A stretch of 64,000 nucleotides of DNA from Chlorocebus sabaeus (taxonomy: Eukaryota > Chordata > Mammalia > Primates > Cercopithecidae), in NCBI RefSeq assembly GCF_047675955.1, contig NC_132904.1, positions 88,107,447 to 88,171,446 on the forward strand. Reading direction: 5' to 3'. Within the stretch, counting starts at the first letter, position 1, and each line of letters starts with the position of its first letter. Of the stretch, positions 1 through 11,946 are shown piece after piece. The notes below the pieces were generated by a model that worked only from the letters and a program-made list of their open reading frames with translations, did no database searches and had not been told where the DNA came from. The position numbers and the translations under genes were made by a program.

Positions 1-44
1 GAGTTAGAGAAGAAATTATTACCAGGTCAGTTATTTGCCAGTAG

Positions 45-73
45 TTTTTTTGTTTGTTTGTTTGTTTGTTTTT
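45..73. repeat. (GTTT)n microsatellite
   Basis: A short T-rich run is followed by about five GTTT units in otherwise non-repetitive DNA. It has no Alu or L1 sequence attached, so I treat it as a stand-alone simple repeat. Confidence 0.85.
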
Positions 74-946
74 CCCAGCTCCTCACAAGCACAGGGCTCT
101 GAGCTACTGTGATTTTTCTCTTGGGAACACATGGACAAGAAACCTGTGTAAGCAGGTATAGATGTAGACATAGTTTATTATAAAGGAAAATGGAGGGAAG
201 GCATGGTAGGGAGAAACAAATGCAGAATGCCAACATTTCCCCTTTCCTGGCCTAACTGGAGTGTTTCCTGTTCCAAGACAGTGGCATCACTCTCTCCATC
301 AACCTGCACTGCCACTGCCTCTCCCTCCATCCACCTTTCTCCACCACAGAAACATACCAGTTCACAACAGCATTTCTCTCTGCAATTCCTGGTTGCTTTT
401 TCTTTCTAAAGAGTTTTTTCAATTTTCTGTCTCTTGCTTTTCTTTCTACAGTTGATATGGTTCAGAATCTTGATTGTCCCTGGAGTCAAGTTATCTGATT
501 TTAAATGTTAAATGCTGACCTTGGCTCCTGTGTAGAGAATTTATTGTGATCCGGCAGCTAAAAGAAAATGGCAGCTTGAGTCGGGGGTGGTAATAGTGGA
601 GATCAAGAAGCAAGTGTTATGCATTTTGAAGTTATTGCATTACTCTAGGGGAGTCAAAATGGGAACTATGAAAAACATTAAGTCAAACAGTATAATGTGC
701 TAACCAGTGCTAGGTTAGAGTATTTTTTCAATAGGAATACAGAGAAGGCACCTCTGAGAAGAACAGAAGTAAATTCCAAGAAGAAGGAAGTAAATAGCAA
801 GTAAAAATACTTAGAGAAAGAGCTTACGATTATCTCGATTAAGGTGGTCATTGTTAAACTTAGAATAATGTAGATTCAGGATATACTTGGAACATGTCAC
901 CAACATGAATTACTGATGGATTTAAACTGAAGAAAAATGGAAAGTA
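74..946. other. Unique non-coding DNA
   Basis: No repeat family or gene was recognised here. The short open frames around 203-455 are low-complexity readings of a Ser/Pro/Thr-rich pyrimidine tract and have no recognisable domain or splice context. Confidence 0.5.
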
Positions 947-1250
947 GGCCTGGCGTGGTGGCTCAAGCCTGTAATCCTAGCACTTTGGGAGGCCAAGATG
1001 GGCGGATCACGAGGTCAGGAGACCGAGACCATCCTGGCTAACATGGTGAAACCCCGTCTCTACTTAAAAAAAAAAAAAAAAAACTAGCAGGGCGTGGTGA
1101 CGGGCGCCTGTATTCCCAGCTACTCGGGAGGCTGAGGCAGGAGAATGGCATAAACCCGGGAGGCGGAGCTTGCACTGAGCTGAGATCCAGCCACTGCACT
1201 CCAGCCTGGGTGACAGAGCGAGACTCTGTCTTAGAAAAAAAAAAGAAAAG
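947..1250 (+). mobile_element. AluY-type SINE (cercopithecid-like variant)
   Basis: A full dimeric Alu: left arm, A-rich linker around 1066-1083, right arm and an A-rich tail. It opens with 'ggctcaagcc' rather than 'ggctcacgcc'. The right arm carries 'gagatccagcc' where the standard AluY has 'gagatcgcgcc'. I associate both variants with the Old World monkey AluY lineage. The family call is firm; the lineage call is inference from remembered consensus sequences. No clear target-site duplication was resolved. Confidence 0.93.
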
Positions 1251-1374
1251 TAAAGAATTTTAGATAACTCTAGGTTTTAAGTGAGACTTATCTGAAATGT
1301 TTGTGTTCAACGTATTTACTCATTTACTATTTATTTTTTCATTAGTATTCATTCGTTCATTTTTTAAAGGAATA

Positions 1375-1490
1375 AAAACTCTTTAAGAAGTCTTTGTTAC
1401 GACTTTTACTATTCTACTCTCAGCACCTAGAAGAGTAGTTGGAACACAGAAAGAACTTAACTGCATTAGTTGAATTAATAAATGATGCAA
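1375..1490 (+). repeat. Ancient L2 3' end
   Basis: The stretch contains 'cagcacctagaa', a degraded 'agt-gttggaacacag' portion and a final 'gttgaattaataaatga' tail, matching the order of the conserved L2 3' terminus. Divergence is high, as expected for a pre-eutherian LINE. Confidence 0.5.
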
Positions 1491-1599
1491 CCACCCCCTG
1501 AAATTCTTCCCAGATAACACAAATAAGACTATTTCTGCCCTCATGTCACATTTTCTACTTATTTATCTAACATCACATTTGCCAAATTATATTGATATA

Positions 1600-1730
1600 A
1601 TCGATTGCAGTAAGTATATTCCTCAGTAGATTGTAAAATTATTGATGACACGGTCAAGAATTTTTTTTATTTTCCTAGCACCTAATGATTTGTTAATTTG
1701 TTAGATAAATATTTCTTGGGAATCTATTAT
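1600..1730 (+). repeat. Probable second L2 3' end
   Basis: The order 'agattgtaaa', 'tttcctagcaccta' and 'agataaatatttc' resembles the L2 3' UTR. It is heavily decayed and could alternatively be MIR-related sequence. Confidence 0.4.
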
Positions 1731-2069
1731 GTGTCAAGCATTTCTCATGTCAAAGGAACGCAGCAGTGAAGAAGCCCAACGATAACTGCCTTGGAGCAAA
1801 CTGCATTTTCAGACGGGGAAGAGAAACCCATATAAGTAGGAAATGTTAAGAGCTACATTTAGGATATGTGTCTCAACTCATCCAATGTCACTTAGAGGGT
1901 ACTAAGTACAAGTTTATCGAACTGCTTAAACTTGAAATAATGGATGAAATTAGCAACTGGCAGACGCTATGGAGGATATTAAATGAATCTTTCACTAACA
2001 TTGATAATGGTTATCAATTGACTAGTTAAAAAAGGAAATGAGATAGTCAAGGACCAGGAGTAAGATTTT

Positions 2070-2229
2070 TTTTTTTTTTTTTAATTATACTTTAAGTTCT
2101 AGGGTGCATGTGCACAACCTGCAGGTTTGTTACATATGTATACATGTGCCATGTTGGTGTGCTGCACCCATCAACTCATTATTTACGTTAGGTATATCTC
2201 CTAATGCTATCCCTCCCCCCTCCCCCCAG
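2070..2229 (-). mobile_element. 5'-truncated L1PA 3' UTR fragment with target-site duplication
   Basis: A T-run (reverse of the poly-A tail) at 2066-2082 is followed by the reverse complement of the L1PA 3' UTR, ending in the polypurine tract that reads as C-rich near 2212-2227. The flanking 11-mer 'agtaagatttt' occurs at 2059-2069 and again at 2231-2241. This is a target-primed insertion of only about 160 bp. It lacks the 18-bp 3' UTR duplication seen in the L1 copies at 20.4 and 54.4 kb, so it belongs to a different L1PA subfamily. Confidence 0.9.
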
Positions 2230-2241
2230 AAGTAAGATTTT

Positions 2242-4292
2242 CTAAGAACCAAAGTAATATAAAAGATAAATTAAATGTTTTGCCAAGACATATAACAGAA
2301 GGTGATCCTTGAGTGGACTTACCAAAGGTCAAAGTATAAACAGGTGAGGAAAGTAACTTCTCCTTAAAGCAGAGACTTGACCATTAAAGTTAGATAAAAG
2401 CATAAGTAAGACAATAAAGTCTAGATAGGAGACAAGATTGGATGCCCAGAATCCTGGGGACATAACTATAGAAAAGAGAGAAGATAAATACATTAGGACA
2501 TAAAGGAAACTAGAACAAAATATATGAGAAGCAAGGAGCAATGTTAGTAGGTAATAAAAAAAATCTGTCATTTTGAGAATTCTGGTAGGGACTCAAATGA
2601 AAAATAAATTTGGCTTTTTTGACTTTTCTAAGGGTGATATCTTGAAAATATTGCCAGAAGACAAAGAGAAAGCAAGTAAAACACAGTTTATTGGCATAAA
2701 ATAGCATAGTAGAGTCAATTTTCAGTCCATCATTGATTTTTTACAAGACTCTGATAACCGCAATATTATTAATTCACAAATTCTGCCACCAAAATCCAAA
2801 GACTACTATTGTTACTATGCATTGGAAAAAAATTACTGTCTGTTAATAATTATTTTTCAGCACAGTATTTTCTAAAAATGTTTATTTTTTGCTGATTATT
2901 AGCATATTATCTGGCTAATTCCAAAAATAAATAATGGTCTTATATTAAAAATAATTTACAGCACAACCAAATAATTTTAAAAAGCACAAATGTAAGAAAT
3001 TATAGAAAGCAATAAAAAATCATTAGATCACAAATCCTAGACTAGGAGAAGCTATTAAAAATTAAAATTGGGTAGATGGGGGAGCTTAGCAGCAACTAAA
3101 ACTTTTTCTAAAAAGAAAAATCACAGGGTCAAACTTAACCTTGAACATTTCTTAAAAATATTCCTGATGACCAGAACCTGGATTCTATAAGCTCGAAATT
3201 TAATATTTATTTTTCTCTTCCCTAGCTCTCATTTTCTTAACTACCTTAGCTGAAAAACTTTCCCTGTACTCCAACTTGGCCACTATTCACATTAATATTG
3301 TACAAACTCTAAAAGCTACTTATTAGTTATCCCCTTTCCAGCCACTTTCCCTAATGCTCCCACCACTCATACCCTCACTTCCTATCTTAACCGATTACAT
3401 TCTGCAGTTCATTCTGTAATCATTATAGTAGAATAAATACTTACTCTATCCATGTATTTCCAACTATTGTATCTATGTGTGCATGTGTAGAGTTTGCTGG
3501 GGTATAGAATTTGGGATGTATGTACAGTATTAATGTTGCCACTATGACCATGGCATATAAACTGACCATGTGGTTATTTAATTAAGTCCTGCTGTTAACT
3601 CCTAGGATTTTCCATAGTTAACTTTATTTTCTCCTTTGATTTCTAACCATTTGAATTATTTCTCTTTTCTAATAACTAGATTACCTTAGATCTCTCAGAC
3701 ATTTTATTTTTCCTTTCCCTACACAAATCATTTGCATAGTTGATGGTTTAAATAAATTTCACCTGACCCCCACCCAGAAAGAGGGGCATTTAAAATTAAG
3801 AAAATAAGTAGGGCAATGCACAGAAACAAGAAGTCTATGGTATATTGAGGAGAGCATTGGTACAGTGAACTTAGAGAATCTACTCCTTTACACAGAGATC
3901 TACATTCTCTGATTGTATGGAGAGCTTAGCACTAAGTCACACATATTCTTCTTGTCCCATAAAATAAACTGTAGAAGTAACTGATCATTAATATTGGAAA
4001 CAAACGTCCACTTTACTCAATATGAGAAAAGCAATGAAAATATTTGCTAACTCAACACTGCATCCTATCAGATGCCAACAATGTTTGCCTTCAATATTGA
4101 GAATTTTATTCTTTAAAATATCCTTAATGATTTAAGTAAATAAGAATCAGAAATAAAAGAAACATAAAAGGAATGAGTTGCAGAGTAAAGTGAGTAAAAA
4201 GAATTGTTATTGCGATTTTTGTAACTATCATTCACCTTCAGTGCTATTTAGTTCTTTTCAGATCAAATAATAAACTGGAAAAATCAAAGTTC
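2242..4292. other. Unique AT-rich DNA
   Basis: I see no recognisable repeat, gene or RNA over this 2-kb stretch. Open frames on the minus strand (2329-2707) are short, hydrophobic by AT bias and unsupported. Confidence 0.5.
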
Positions 4293-4340
4293 TATTTATT
4301 TATTTATGTATTTATTTTATTTTATTTTTATTTATTTATT
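4293..4340. repeat. (TTTA)n tract, expanded tail of the following Alu
   Basis: About 50 bp of TTTA/TTTTA units directly precede the antisense Alu. It is best read as the diversified A-tail of that Alu seen on the opposite strand. Confidence 0.85.
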
Positions 4341-4624
4341 TTGAGACAGGGTCTCGCTCTGTCTCCCAGGCTGGAGTGCAGTGGCACGATCTCGGCTCAC
4401 TGCAAGCTCTGCCTCCCGGGTTCATGCCATTCTCCTGCCTCAGCCTCCGGAGTAGCTGAGAATACAGGTGCCCGCCATCACACCCAGCAAATTTTTTGTA
4501 TTTTTTAATAGAGACTGGGTTTCACCCTTTTAGCCAGGATGATCTCGATCTCCTGACCTTGTGATCCGCCTGCCTCGGCCTCCCAGGGTTCTGGGATTAC
4601 AGGTGTGAGTCACTGCGCCCAGCT
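4341..4624 (-). mobile_element. Antisense Alu (AluY/AluS type)
   Basis: Reverse-complement Alu from 'gagacagggtctcgctctg' to 'actgcgcccagct'. Both arms are present, and the mid-linker reads 'aattttttgtattttttaa'. It abuts a second antisense Alu only a few bases downstream, making a head-to-tail pair. Confidence 0.92.
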
Positions 4625-4631
4625 GTTTGTT

Positions 4632-4918
4632 TATTTTTTTTTGAGACAGAGTGTGATTCTGCTGCCCAGAATTGAAGTACAGTGGCGTGATCTGGATCAC
4701 TGCAGCCTCCACCTCTGGGGTTCAAGCGATTCTTCTGCCTCAGCCTCCCGGGCGGCTGGGACTACAAGCGCGCACCACTATGCACGGCTAATTTTTGTAT
4801 TTTTAGTACAGGGTTTCACTATATTGGCCAGGCTGGTCTCAAACTCCTGACCTCGTGATCCGCCTGCCACGGACTCCAAAAGTACTGGGATTACAGGCAT
4901 GAGCCACTGCGCCCAGTC
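4632..4918 (-). mobile_element. Antisense Alu, older copy of a tandem pair
   Basis: A second reverse-complement Alu, with T-tail at 4632-4641 and 5' end at 'gcgcccagtc'. It is more diverged than the neighbour at 4341. Its linker and 'gaccaggctggtctcaaac' type arm suggest AluS or AluJ age. A (TTA)n tract follows at 4919-4940. Confidence 0.9.
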
Positions 4919-4940
4919 AATTATTATTATTATTATTATT
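4919..4940. repeat. (ATT)n microsatellite
   Basis: About seven ATT units sit directly at the 5' end of the antisense Alu pair. Confidence 0.85.
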
Positions 4941-5604
4941 GCTGATTTTAACTTCAGCTAAAAAATGAACATTTATTTACTTATTATACTCCATCACTGA
5001 AGTCTCAGTGAATTACCAAAGCTACCATGGAAGAATAAAAACATAATCTAAGGAGTTATGAGTATTTTGGTCCTTTGCCCTCTCTCTGCTGTTGATTTTA
5101 GAACCTACAAAAACTGAAATTGACAAACAAATCAATTATATTTGAAGTTTTCTCTACTAGTGTTACTCAGAAAAAAGTTATATCTTCTTCAGTAAATTAC
5201 TTAAATAGTATTCACCAGGAAAGTAAAACAATTCATTTTTCCCATAAAATTACTTGTGATAAAGTCTAAACAGTAAAGCATAGGTGGTTCGTATTCCTAA
5301 ATAAAATATACAACGTTTTTGAATTTTTATTCTCAAAGTTGCATACTTGGTATTACCTTGTCAATGCCTGTATCAGTGAGACAACTTATATCTACCAGTT
5401 TTCACCTTTAATTCAGAAATCCCTCCTACTCTATATCATGAGACTGCTCTTTTATAGAGTATATTCCTTGGATTATCTGATTTCCTAGGTGACTTATTGA
5501 TATGTCTACCTCTAACAGCTACATACTTTCATTGATCATATGTTTAAACCATATGTTTTCATTTTTATTCAGGTATCTTTCTTTTAAAAATAAATCCTGG
5601 AGAG
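4941..5604. other. Unique DNA
   Basis: No repeat or gene was recognised between the Alu pair and the L1P 5' end. Confidence 0.45.
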
Positions 5605-6607
5605 TGGAGAGGAGGTATAGCAAAATGGCAGAATAGAAGACTCCACTGATCATCTGCCAACAAGGACACCAATTTAACATCTGTCTACACAGAAAAAACA
5701 CCTTCGTAAGAACCAAAACCCAGGAGAGCACTCATAGTACCTGGTTTTAACTTCATATTGCTGAAAGAGGCGTTGAAAACATAGAAAAAACAGTCCTGAA
5801 TCACCAACACCACTCTTTCCCAAATCCCTGGCAGCAGCAACCAGGGAGGTGCAGAGAACATCTTTAGGCCCTGGGGGAGGGAGAGCACAGCAATTGTAAG
5901 GCCTTAAACTCAATGCTGTCCATTAGAAGAGAAAGAAAAAATAGACCAAAGTCAGCTAACTTCAACCTGCAGAGGGAGCATTTAAAACAGCCTTGGCAAG
6001 AGGGAAATCGTACCACAAACCTCAACACAGAAGGCTAAATTGCTCTGGGTTTCTAGGTAATAAATTGAAAGGTAGTCTAGGTCATAAGGACTGCAGCTCT
6101 TAGATGAGTCCTCTTGCTAAACTAGGGCAAGAGACAGTGGACTGTGTGGAGTGTGCAACCTCCTGAAATACCAGCTGGGTTGGCGAAGGGAAAGCTGGCA
6201 ACACACCTTCCCTAACCCCAAGTGGCCTAGTTCAGGGCTTCAAAATAGACCCTTTGCTTTCACTTGAGAAGTGGAGCAGGAAATGTGGGGAGGACTTTGT
6301 CTTGCATTTTAGATACCAACTCAGCCACAGCAGGATGGGGCACCAGTCAGAGCTGGGAGGCCCCTCTTTTAAGAGCTAATCCTGAATGACATTTCTAGAC
6401 ATACGCTGGGCCAGAAAAGAACCCACTGACTTGAAGGAAAGGACCTAGTCCTAACAGCGTGTATTGTCTCTTAACTGAAGAGCTCTTATGCTCTGAATAA
6501 CCAGCAGCAAATCCAGGTGCTATGTTGAGGGCACTGGGTGAGCCTCTGAGACTTAGATCAATATCTAAGTACAAGAAGGTTATAGAACACCATTCATATT
6601 TAACCCA

Positions 6608-6976
6608 GTGAAAACTACCTCAAGGCATATAATAATCAAATTCACAAACATAAATGATAATAGAATCCTAAGAGCAGCCAGAGAAAGAAAACAAATAACA
6701 TACAACAGAGCTCCAATATGTCTGGCAGCAGACTTTTCAGGGGAAAGCTTACAGGTCAGGAGAGAATGGCATGACATTTTTAAAGTGCTGAAGAAAAAAA
6801 ACAAAAACAAAAAACCTTTACCCTAGAACAATAAATCTGGTGAAAATATCCTTCAAACATGAAGGAGAAATAAGAACTTTCACAGACAAACAAAAGCTGA
6901 GGGTTTTCATTAATACCAGAATTGTCCTACAAGAAATGCTAAAGACAGTACTTGAATTAGAAATAAAATGGCATTA
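6608..6976 (+). pseudogene. L1P ORF1 C-terminal remnant
   Basis: This encodes the C-terminal part of the L1 ORF1 RNA chaperone. The readable piece at 6608-6826 contains 'ILRAARERKQITY' followed by 'GAPIR'-like 'RAPICLAADFS', typical of older L1 ORF1. A lysine-rich run from an A-rich expansion near 6788-6812 then breaks the frame. The N-terminal coiled coil is absent. It is non-functional. Confidence 0.75.
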
Positions 6977-7473
6977 ATGAGTAATACATAATCTCCTGAA
7001 GGTATAAAACTCATTGGCAATAGTAAGTACGCAGAAAAAATAGAATATGATAACACTGTAATTTTAGTGTATAAACTACTTTTATCCTAAGTAAAAAGAC
7101 TATATGATGAGCCAATCAAAAATAATAACTATAACACCTTTTCAATATATAATAGTACAATAAGATATAAACAGAAACAACAAAAAGTTAAAAAGCAGGG
7201 GAACAAAATTAAGGGACAAATTTTTTATTAGTTTTCTTTTTGCTTCTCCATTTATGCAGTGTTACATTGTTATCACACTGAAATAATGGCTTCCATAATA
7301 GTGTCTGCAAGCCTCATGGTAACCTCAAACCAAAAAACCTACAAAAGATATACAAAAAGTAAAAAGAAAGGAGCTAAATTATATCACCAGAGAAAATCAC
7401 CGTCACTAAAGGAAGACAGGAAAGAAACAAAGAAGGAAAAGAAGGCTGCAAAACAACCAGAATAAGTGGCAAA

Positions 7474-8770
7474 ATGGCAAGAGTAAGTCCTTACTTATCA
7501 ATAACAACATCTAATGTAAATGAACTAAACTCTTCAATCAAAAGACATAGAATGGCTGAATCGATTTTAAAAAAACAAGACCTATTGATCTGTTGCCTAA
7601 AAGAAATATACTTCACCCATAAAAAGATGCATAGACTGAAAATTAAAGGAATGGAAAAAGATATTCCGTGCCAATGGAAACCAAAAAAGAGCAGAAGTAT
7701 CTATACTTATATTAAAATATGTTTCAAGACTAAAACTGTAAGAAGGCACAAAGAATGTCATTATATAATGATAAAGGGTTCAATTCAGCAAGATGATATA
7801 CAAATTTTAAATATGTATGCAGCCAACACTAGAGCACTCAGATCTGTAAAGTAAATATTATTAAGCTAAAATGAGAGATAGGCCCCAATAAAATCATAGT
7901 TGGAAACTCCACCACTTCGCTTTCATCATTGGACAGATTTTCCAGACAGAAAATCAACAAAGAAACATTGTAATTAATTTAGGCTATAGACCAAATGGAT
8001 CTAATAGATGTTTACAGAACATCTCATCCAATGGCTGCAGAATACATAATCTTTTCCTCTGTACATGGATCATTCTCAAGGATAGATCATATGTTGGGTT
8101 ACCAAACAAATCTTAAAACAGTCAATGAGTTGAGATAATATCAAGCATCTTCTCTGAATACAATGCAATAAAACTAGAAATTAATAATAAGAGGAATTTT
8201 TGAAACTATACAAGTACATGAAAATTAAACTATTTGATCCTGAATGAGCAGTAGGTAAATGAAGAAATTAGGAAAACAATTGAAACAATAACTGAAACAA
8301 ATGATAATGGAAACACAACATACTAAAACCTATGGGATGCAGCAAAAGCAGTACTAAGAGGAAAGATTATAGATATAAGTGCCTACATCATAAAAGAGGA
8401 AAAACTTGAAATAAACAATCTAACAATACATCTTAAAGAATGAGAAAAGCAGGACAAAACAAACCCAAATTAGCTGAAGAAAAGAAATAATAGGATCAGA
8501 GTAGAAATAAGTAAAATTGAAATGAAGAAAACACTACAAAAGATCAATGAAACAACAAGGTGGTTTTTTGAAAAGTTAAATGAAATTTACAAATCTCCAG
8601 CCAAAGAAAAAATAAAGACAAGATACAAATGAATAAAATCATAAATGAAAAAGCAGACATTACGGCTCATACTGTGAAAATACAAATAATTATTAGGGGC
8701 TACTATGAGTATCCATGTGCCAATATATTGGAAAATATAGAAGAAATGGAGAAATTCCTAGACACATACG
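7474..8770 (+). pseudogene. L1P ORF2 remnant (endonuclease domain)
   Basis: The first 126 codons are open (7474-7854) and show the start of the L1 apurinic/apyrimidinic-type endonuclease. An N-V-N-x-L-N element lies near residue 14, followed by 'SIKRHRMAE' and 'CCLKEIYFTHKK', which keeps the metal-binding glutamate. The frame then breaks repeatedly. Downstream nucleotide homology continues through the rest of the endonuclease to about 8770. Divergence is that of an old element. Confidence 0.8.
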
Positions 8771-9685
8771 AATTTTAAATTTTATCCCAATACATCTAAC
8801 ATAGAAGGAGGTTGACAGCCTTTAAAGAAATATTCCTGAATTAAATAATCAACTGAAATGACAAAAACAGAATTCCAAATATTTTAAAATGTGGTGGGAA
8901 ATAGGTATATTTAATGTTTTTAAAAGTATGAAGCTTTTCTTAATACTAACAACCAAAATCTTAGTAAGCTGTTTGAAGTATTTTGGAATTATGTTAGATT
9001 TTTTAAGATGAAAGATGCAGAAGTATACATACAGAATACATTAGAATGAACTTAAACTTAAAATCATTGATGTTGTTAAAGCCAACAGATTTGGTAACAT
9101 CCTAACATTATCACTTTGCATAAACAAGTGAATATCTTTCCTGCTTTCTGTGAGAGGATACAAATATTTAAAATATGTATCACACACTGGGCTACTCTAG
9201 ATTTTATATTATGCAGAGACATATTTTGTTGGACCAGCTTAGTGTTTGTTTGAATAAGTTACAAACAATTATCTATTAAGAGATTTTGCATAAAAATCTG
9301 AATTTTAAATATATTTTTACAATCAGAAGATTTTACCACATTGGTCTGCATTCTTATGTGGCAATAATTGCAGGCTCCAAGGGCAGCTGTTCACTTTAGG
9401 AAGTGCAAGTACTGTCCAGAACCTAATCTACCCATACACCTGACACATTCATGTACTTGACTGACCACTGTAGGCACTTCCATTATGATCCTGTAATAAA
9501 GTGTTTAATACACATCAAGATACTTGCTGCTTTTAGACCACAGTGAGAAACTCACTGCTTTCCTTTCTCTTTCAAAGTTGGCAGTGAGAGGGCTTTGGGA
9601 AAATTCCACCTGACATATAAAGAATAGGCATTAAGGGATCAGGTACAATCTTTTTAGTAGATCTGAGGGATTCCCACCCCCCCCC
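8771..9685. other. Unique DNA
   Basis: No repeat or gene recognised after the L1P truncation point up to the GT microsatellite. Confidence 0.45.
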
Positions 9686-9716
<31 letters not shown>

Positions 9717-9734
9717 TGTGTCTGTCTGTCTGTA
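9686..9734. repeat. (GT)n compound microsatellite
   Basis: A C-run at 9676-9685 is followed by about 17 GT units, a TTTG interruption and (TCTG)n. This compound dinucleotide repeat is likely length-polymorphic. Confidence 0.95.
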
Positions 9735-10339
9735 TTTCGTAAGACTTTTAGTAGTCGTTGGAATCATAAATAGGTGCAGACTTGGGGTAAAATAAGTCTA
9801 GGCACAAAGTAGTTTCTAGTCTTCTAATCTGATTCAATGTAGCTCACACAAGCTTTTGAAAACTATCTTCAAGTTGTAGGGAGTGTTTAGTCTGGAATCT
9901 GCCTCCATATTTGTATAAAGAGTACATAGGTAATGGCAGAACAAGATTCACAATTCTTTATCCAAGCCAAATTTCATCATTCTGGCACAATGTAAAGTTG
10001 GTCAATTTGTGTAGATATATGCACATAGGACTCATAAGTGTGACTGATGGTGATAATTCAGAATTATTTATTGTTAATATCCACTTCATCTGAATTATAA
10101 ATCCCTAAAATGAAGAATATTGAAGAAGATACCTGGTTCTGTCAATTTTTCTCAAGAGAATAGTAAATTTGGCAGGAAAATAACATAGTGCTTACAAGTA
10201 GACTACAACAGCATTTTCATCTGAGACAATGAATAAGTAAATATGCTTTATACTAAAACAAAAAAGAAGTATGAGAAATTCCTGGGACAGAAAATTTAAG
10301 AAAGTGACAGCTGAGATAATTTAACTTCAAAAGGGGAAG

Positions 10340-10545
10340 AAAACTGGCATAATATATGCCAGCCACTTTACATGAGACATCTCATTTAATCATCACAACG
10401 TATCTGGGAGGAAAGTATCATCACCCTTTTAGAGATGCACACAGAAATTAAGTGATGGACCCATGGTCATCAAGCCATTACATTAAACAAATGAAATGCA
10501 AATAGTTAATTACCTGACTCTTGAATATATTCTTTATCCAGTATA
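10340..10545 (-). repeat. MIR SINE, antisense
   Basis: The landmarks are in MIR order on the opposite strand: 'tgccagccacttta', 'tctcatttaatcatcacaac', an 'agagatgcacacagaaattaag' section and a 'gtcatcaag' portion. Identity is low, typical of an ancient SINE. Confidence 0.7.
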
Positions 10546-11561
10546 GTATGATGGAGCAAGCAATAAAGTGGCATTATCCAGAGAGAGTTTTCCTATAAAT
10601 GAGTAAATTAAGGAATTGCCATATGTGAATGAATGAAATTTTCTCTAATGTATGTAACAATGAACAATATTTGTAGTCTTAAAAATTCACTGAATAAACT
10701 TGAGTTTTCCTTATATACTCCAAAATTTTTCAACTTACAGTAGAGAAAATGGGTAAATTTCTGCTTACCTAAGACTCAGAAAAGAAGCCAAGTACTCTGG
10801 TCGTTGGTAACAGATATAAGAATTTATCAGATTTGCTTTGAAAAGTACTTTCTGTATAATGATTAGCTTTAGAGTCATGAACACATTTTATATCTTTATC
10901 TGAAACTATACCAGAAAGACCAGACTAGATATCGTTAGAATTAAAGATTGTCAAGAAAAAGAGAATTTTTTTGAAGGCTCAAATTGTTTTCTGTAACTTA
11001 TAATATAAAATTAGAATAATCTGTTATTTTTTCTTGTTTCATATTAGAACTCTGACCAGTCTTACCTATTAGGAGGAATTTATTTGAAATTCAAGAGTTT
11101 TTGTCTACAGAAAAAAAGATACACAAATTTGTTCATGACAGAAGATTATTAATTGGAGTCTCTATTAATGACATAAATTGTACGTATAATTTACTATGTT
11201 TAGAATAAAACAAAATAGTTTAAATCACAAAAGAAAAATATAAAATAATAGATTAAATACATATGTAAGGAAAGGGGAGATGTAAAGAATTGCTGAGAAA
11301 TGCATAGCGGTTGATTCATGGACATCAACTCCCCAGTTTCTTGGTAATTAAGGGAAAATAAGTTTGACTTATCAATGTACTTCAGTCATTTGTTTGCTTA
11401 TAAAATTTGCCTACCTCTTCCTTTAATTTCTGTGATTCAGCTAGCCTCTAGTTCTACCCATGAGTTCCACCCTATAAATTTATTATTTCTCCTGTATAGG
11501 GGAAAATCATGAATAGGAATGGAAAAATGTGGAATGAAAATTTCCAGGATTCAGATACAGT
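10546..11561. other. Unique DNA
   Basis: AT-rich sequence without recognisable genes or repeats. Confidence 0.45.
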
Positions 11562-11566
11562 GCAAC

Positions 11567-11946
11567 TGCTATGGTTTGGCTCTGTGGCACCAACCAAATC
11601 TTACCTTGAATTGTAATCCCCATAATCCTTACATGTCAAGGGCAAGACCAGGTAGAGGTAGTTGAATCATGGGGGCAGTTTCCTCCATGCTGTTCTCATG
11701 ATAATGAATGACTCTCATGAGATCTGATTGTTTTTGTAAGCATCTGGCATTTCCCCTGCTTACACTTGTCCTTCCTGTCACCTTTTGAAGAAGGTACCTT
11801 GTTTCCCCTTTGCCTTTCGCCGTGATGGTAAATTTCCTGAGCTCTTGCTGGCCATACTGAACGGTGAGTCAATTAAGCCTCTTTCCTTTATGAATTACCT
11901 AGTCTCAAGTATGTTTTTACTAGCAGTGTGAGAATGAACTAAAACA
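11567..11946 (+). repeat. THE1 5' LTR
   Basis: Begins TG and ends CA ('aaaaca'). It carries the U3/R blocks typical of THE1 LTRs and is directly followed by 'ataaattggtaatgg', which corresponds to the primer-binding-site region. Confidence 0.9.

Larger units (their letters stand above)
5605..8770 (+). mobile_element. Old L1P element (L1PB / L1PA13-16-like) with 5' UTR, 3'-truncated
   Basis: The opening 'caaaatggcagaatagaag' and following text match, as I recall them, the 5' UTR of older primate L1 (L1PB or oldest L1PA), including an 'aaaatggc' YY1-like box near 5622. The order is 5' UTR (5605 to about 6530), ORF1 C-terminal part (about 6608-6976), the inter-ORF spacer with its 'gcctcatggtaacctcaaa' signature, then ORF2 from about 7474. 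Homology stops near 8770, early in the reverse transcriptase, so most of ORF2 and the 3' UTR are missing. ORF1 is also short at its N-terminus: under 400 bp are recognisable between the 5' UTR and its stop. Confidence 0.85.
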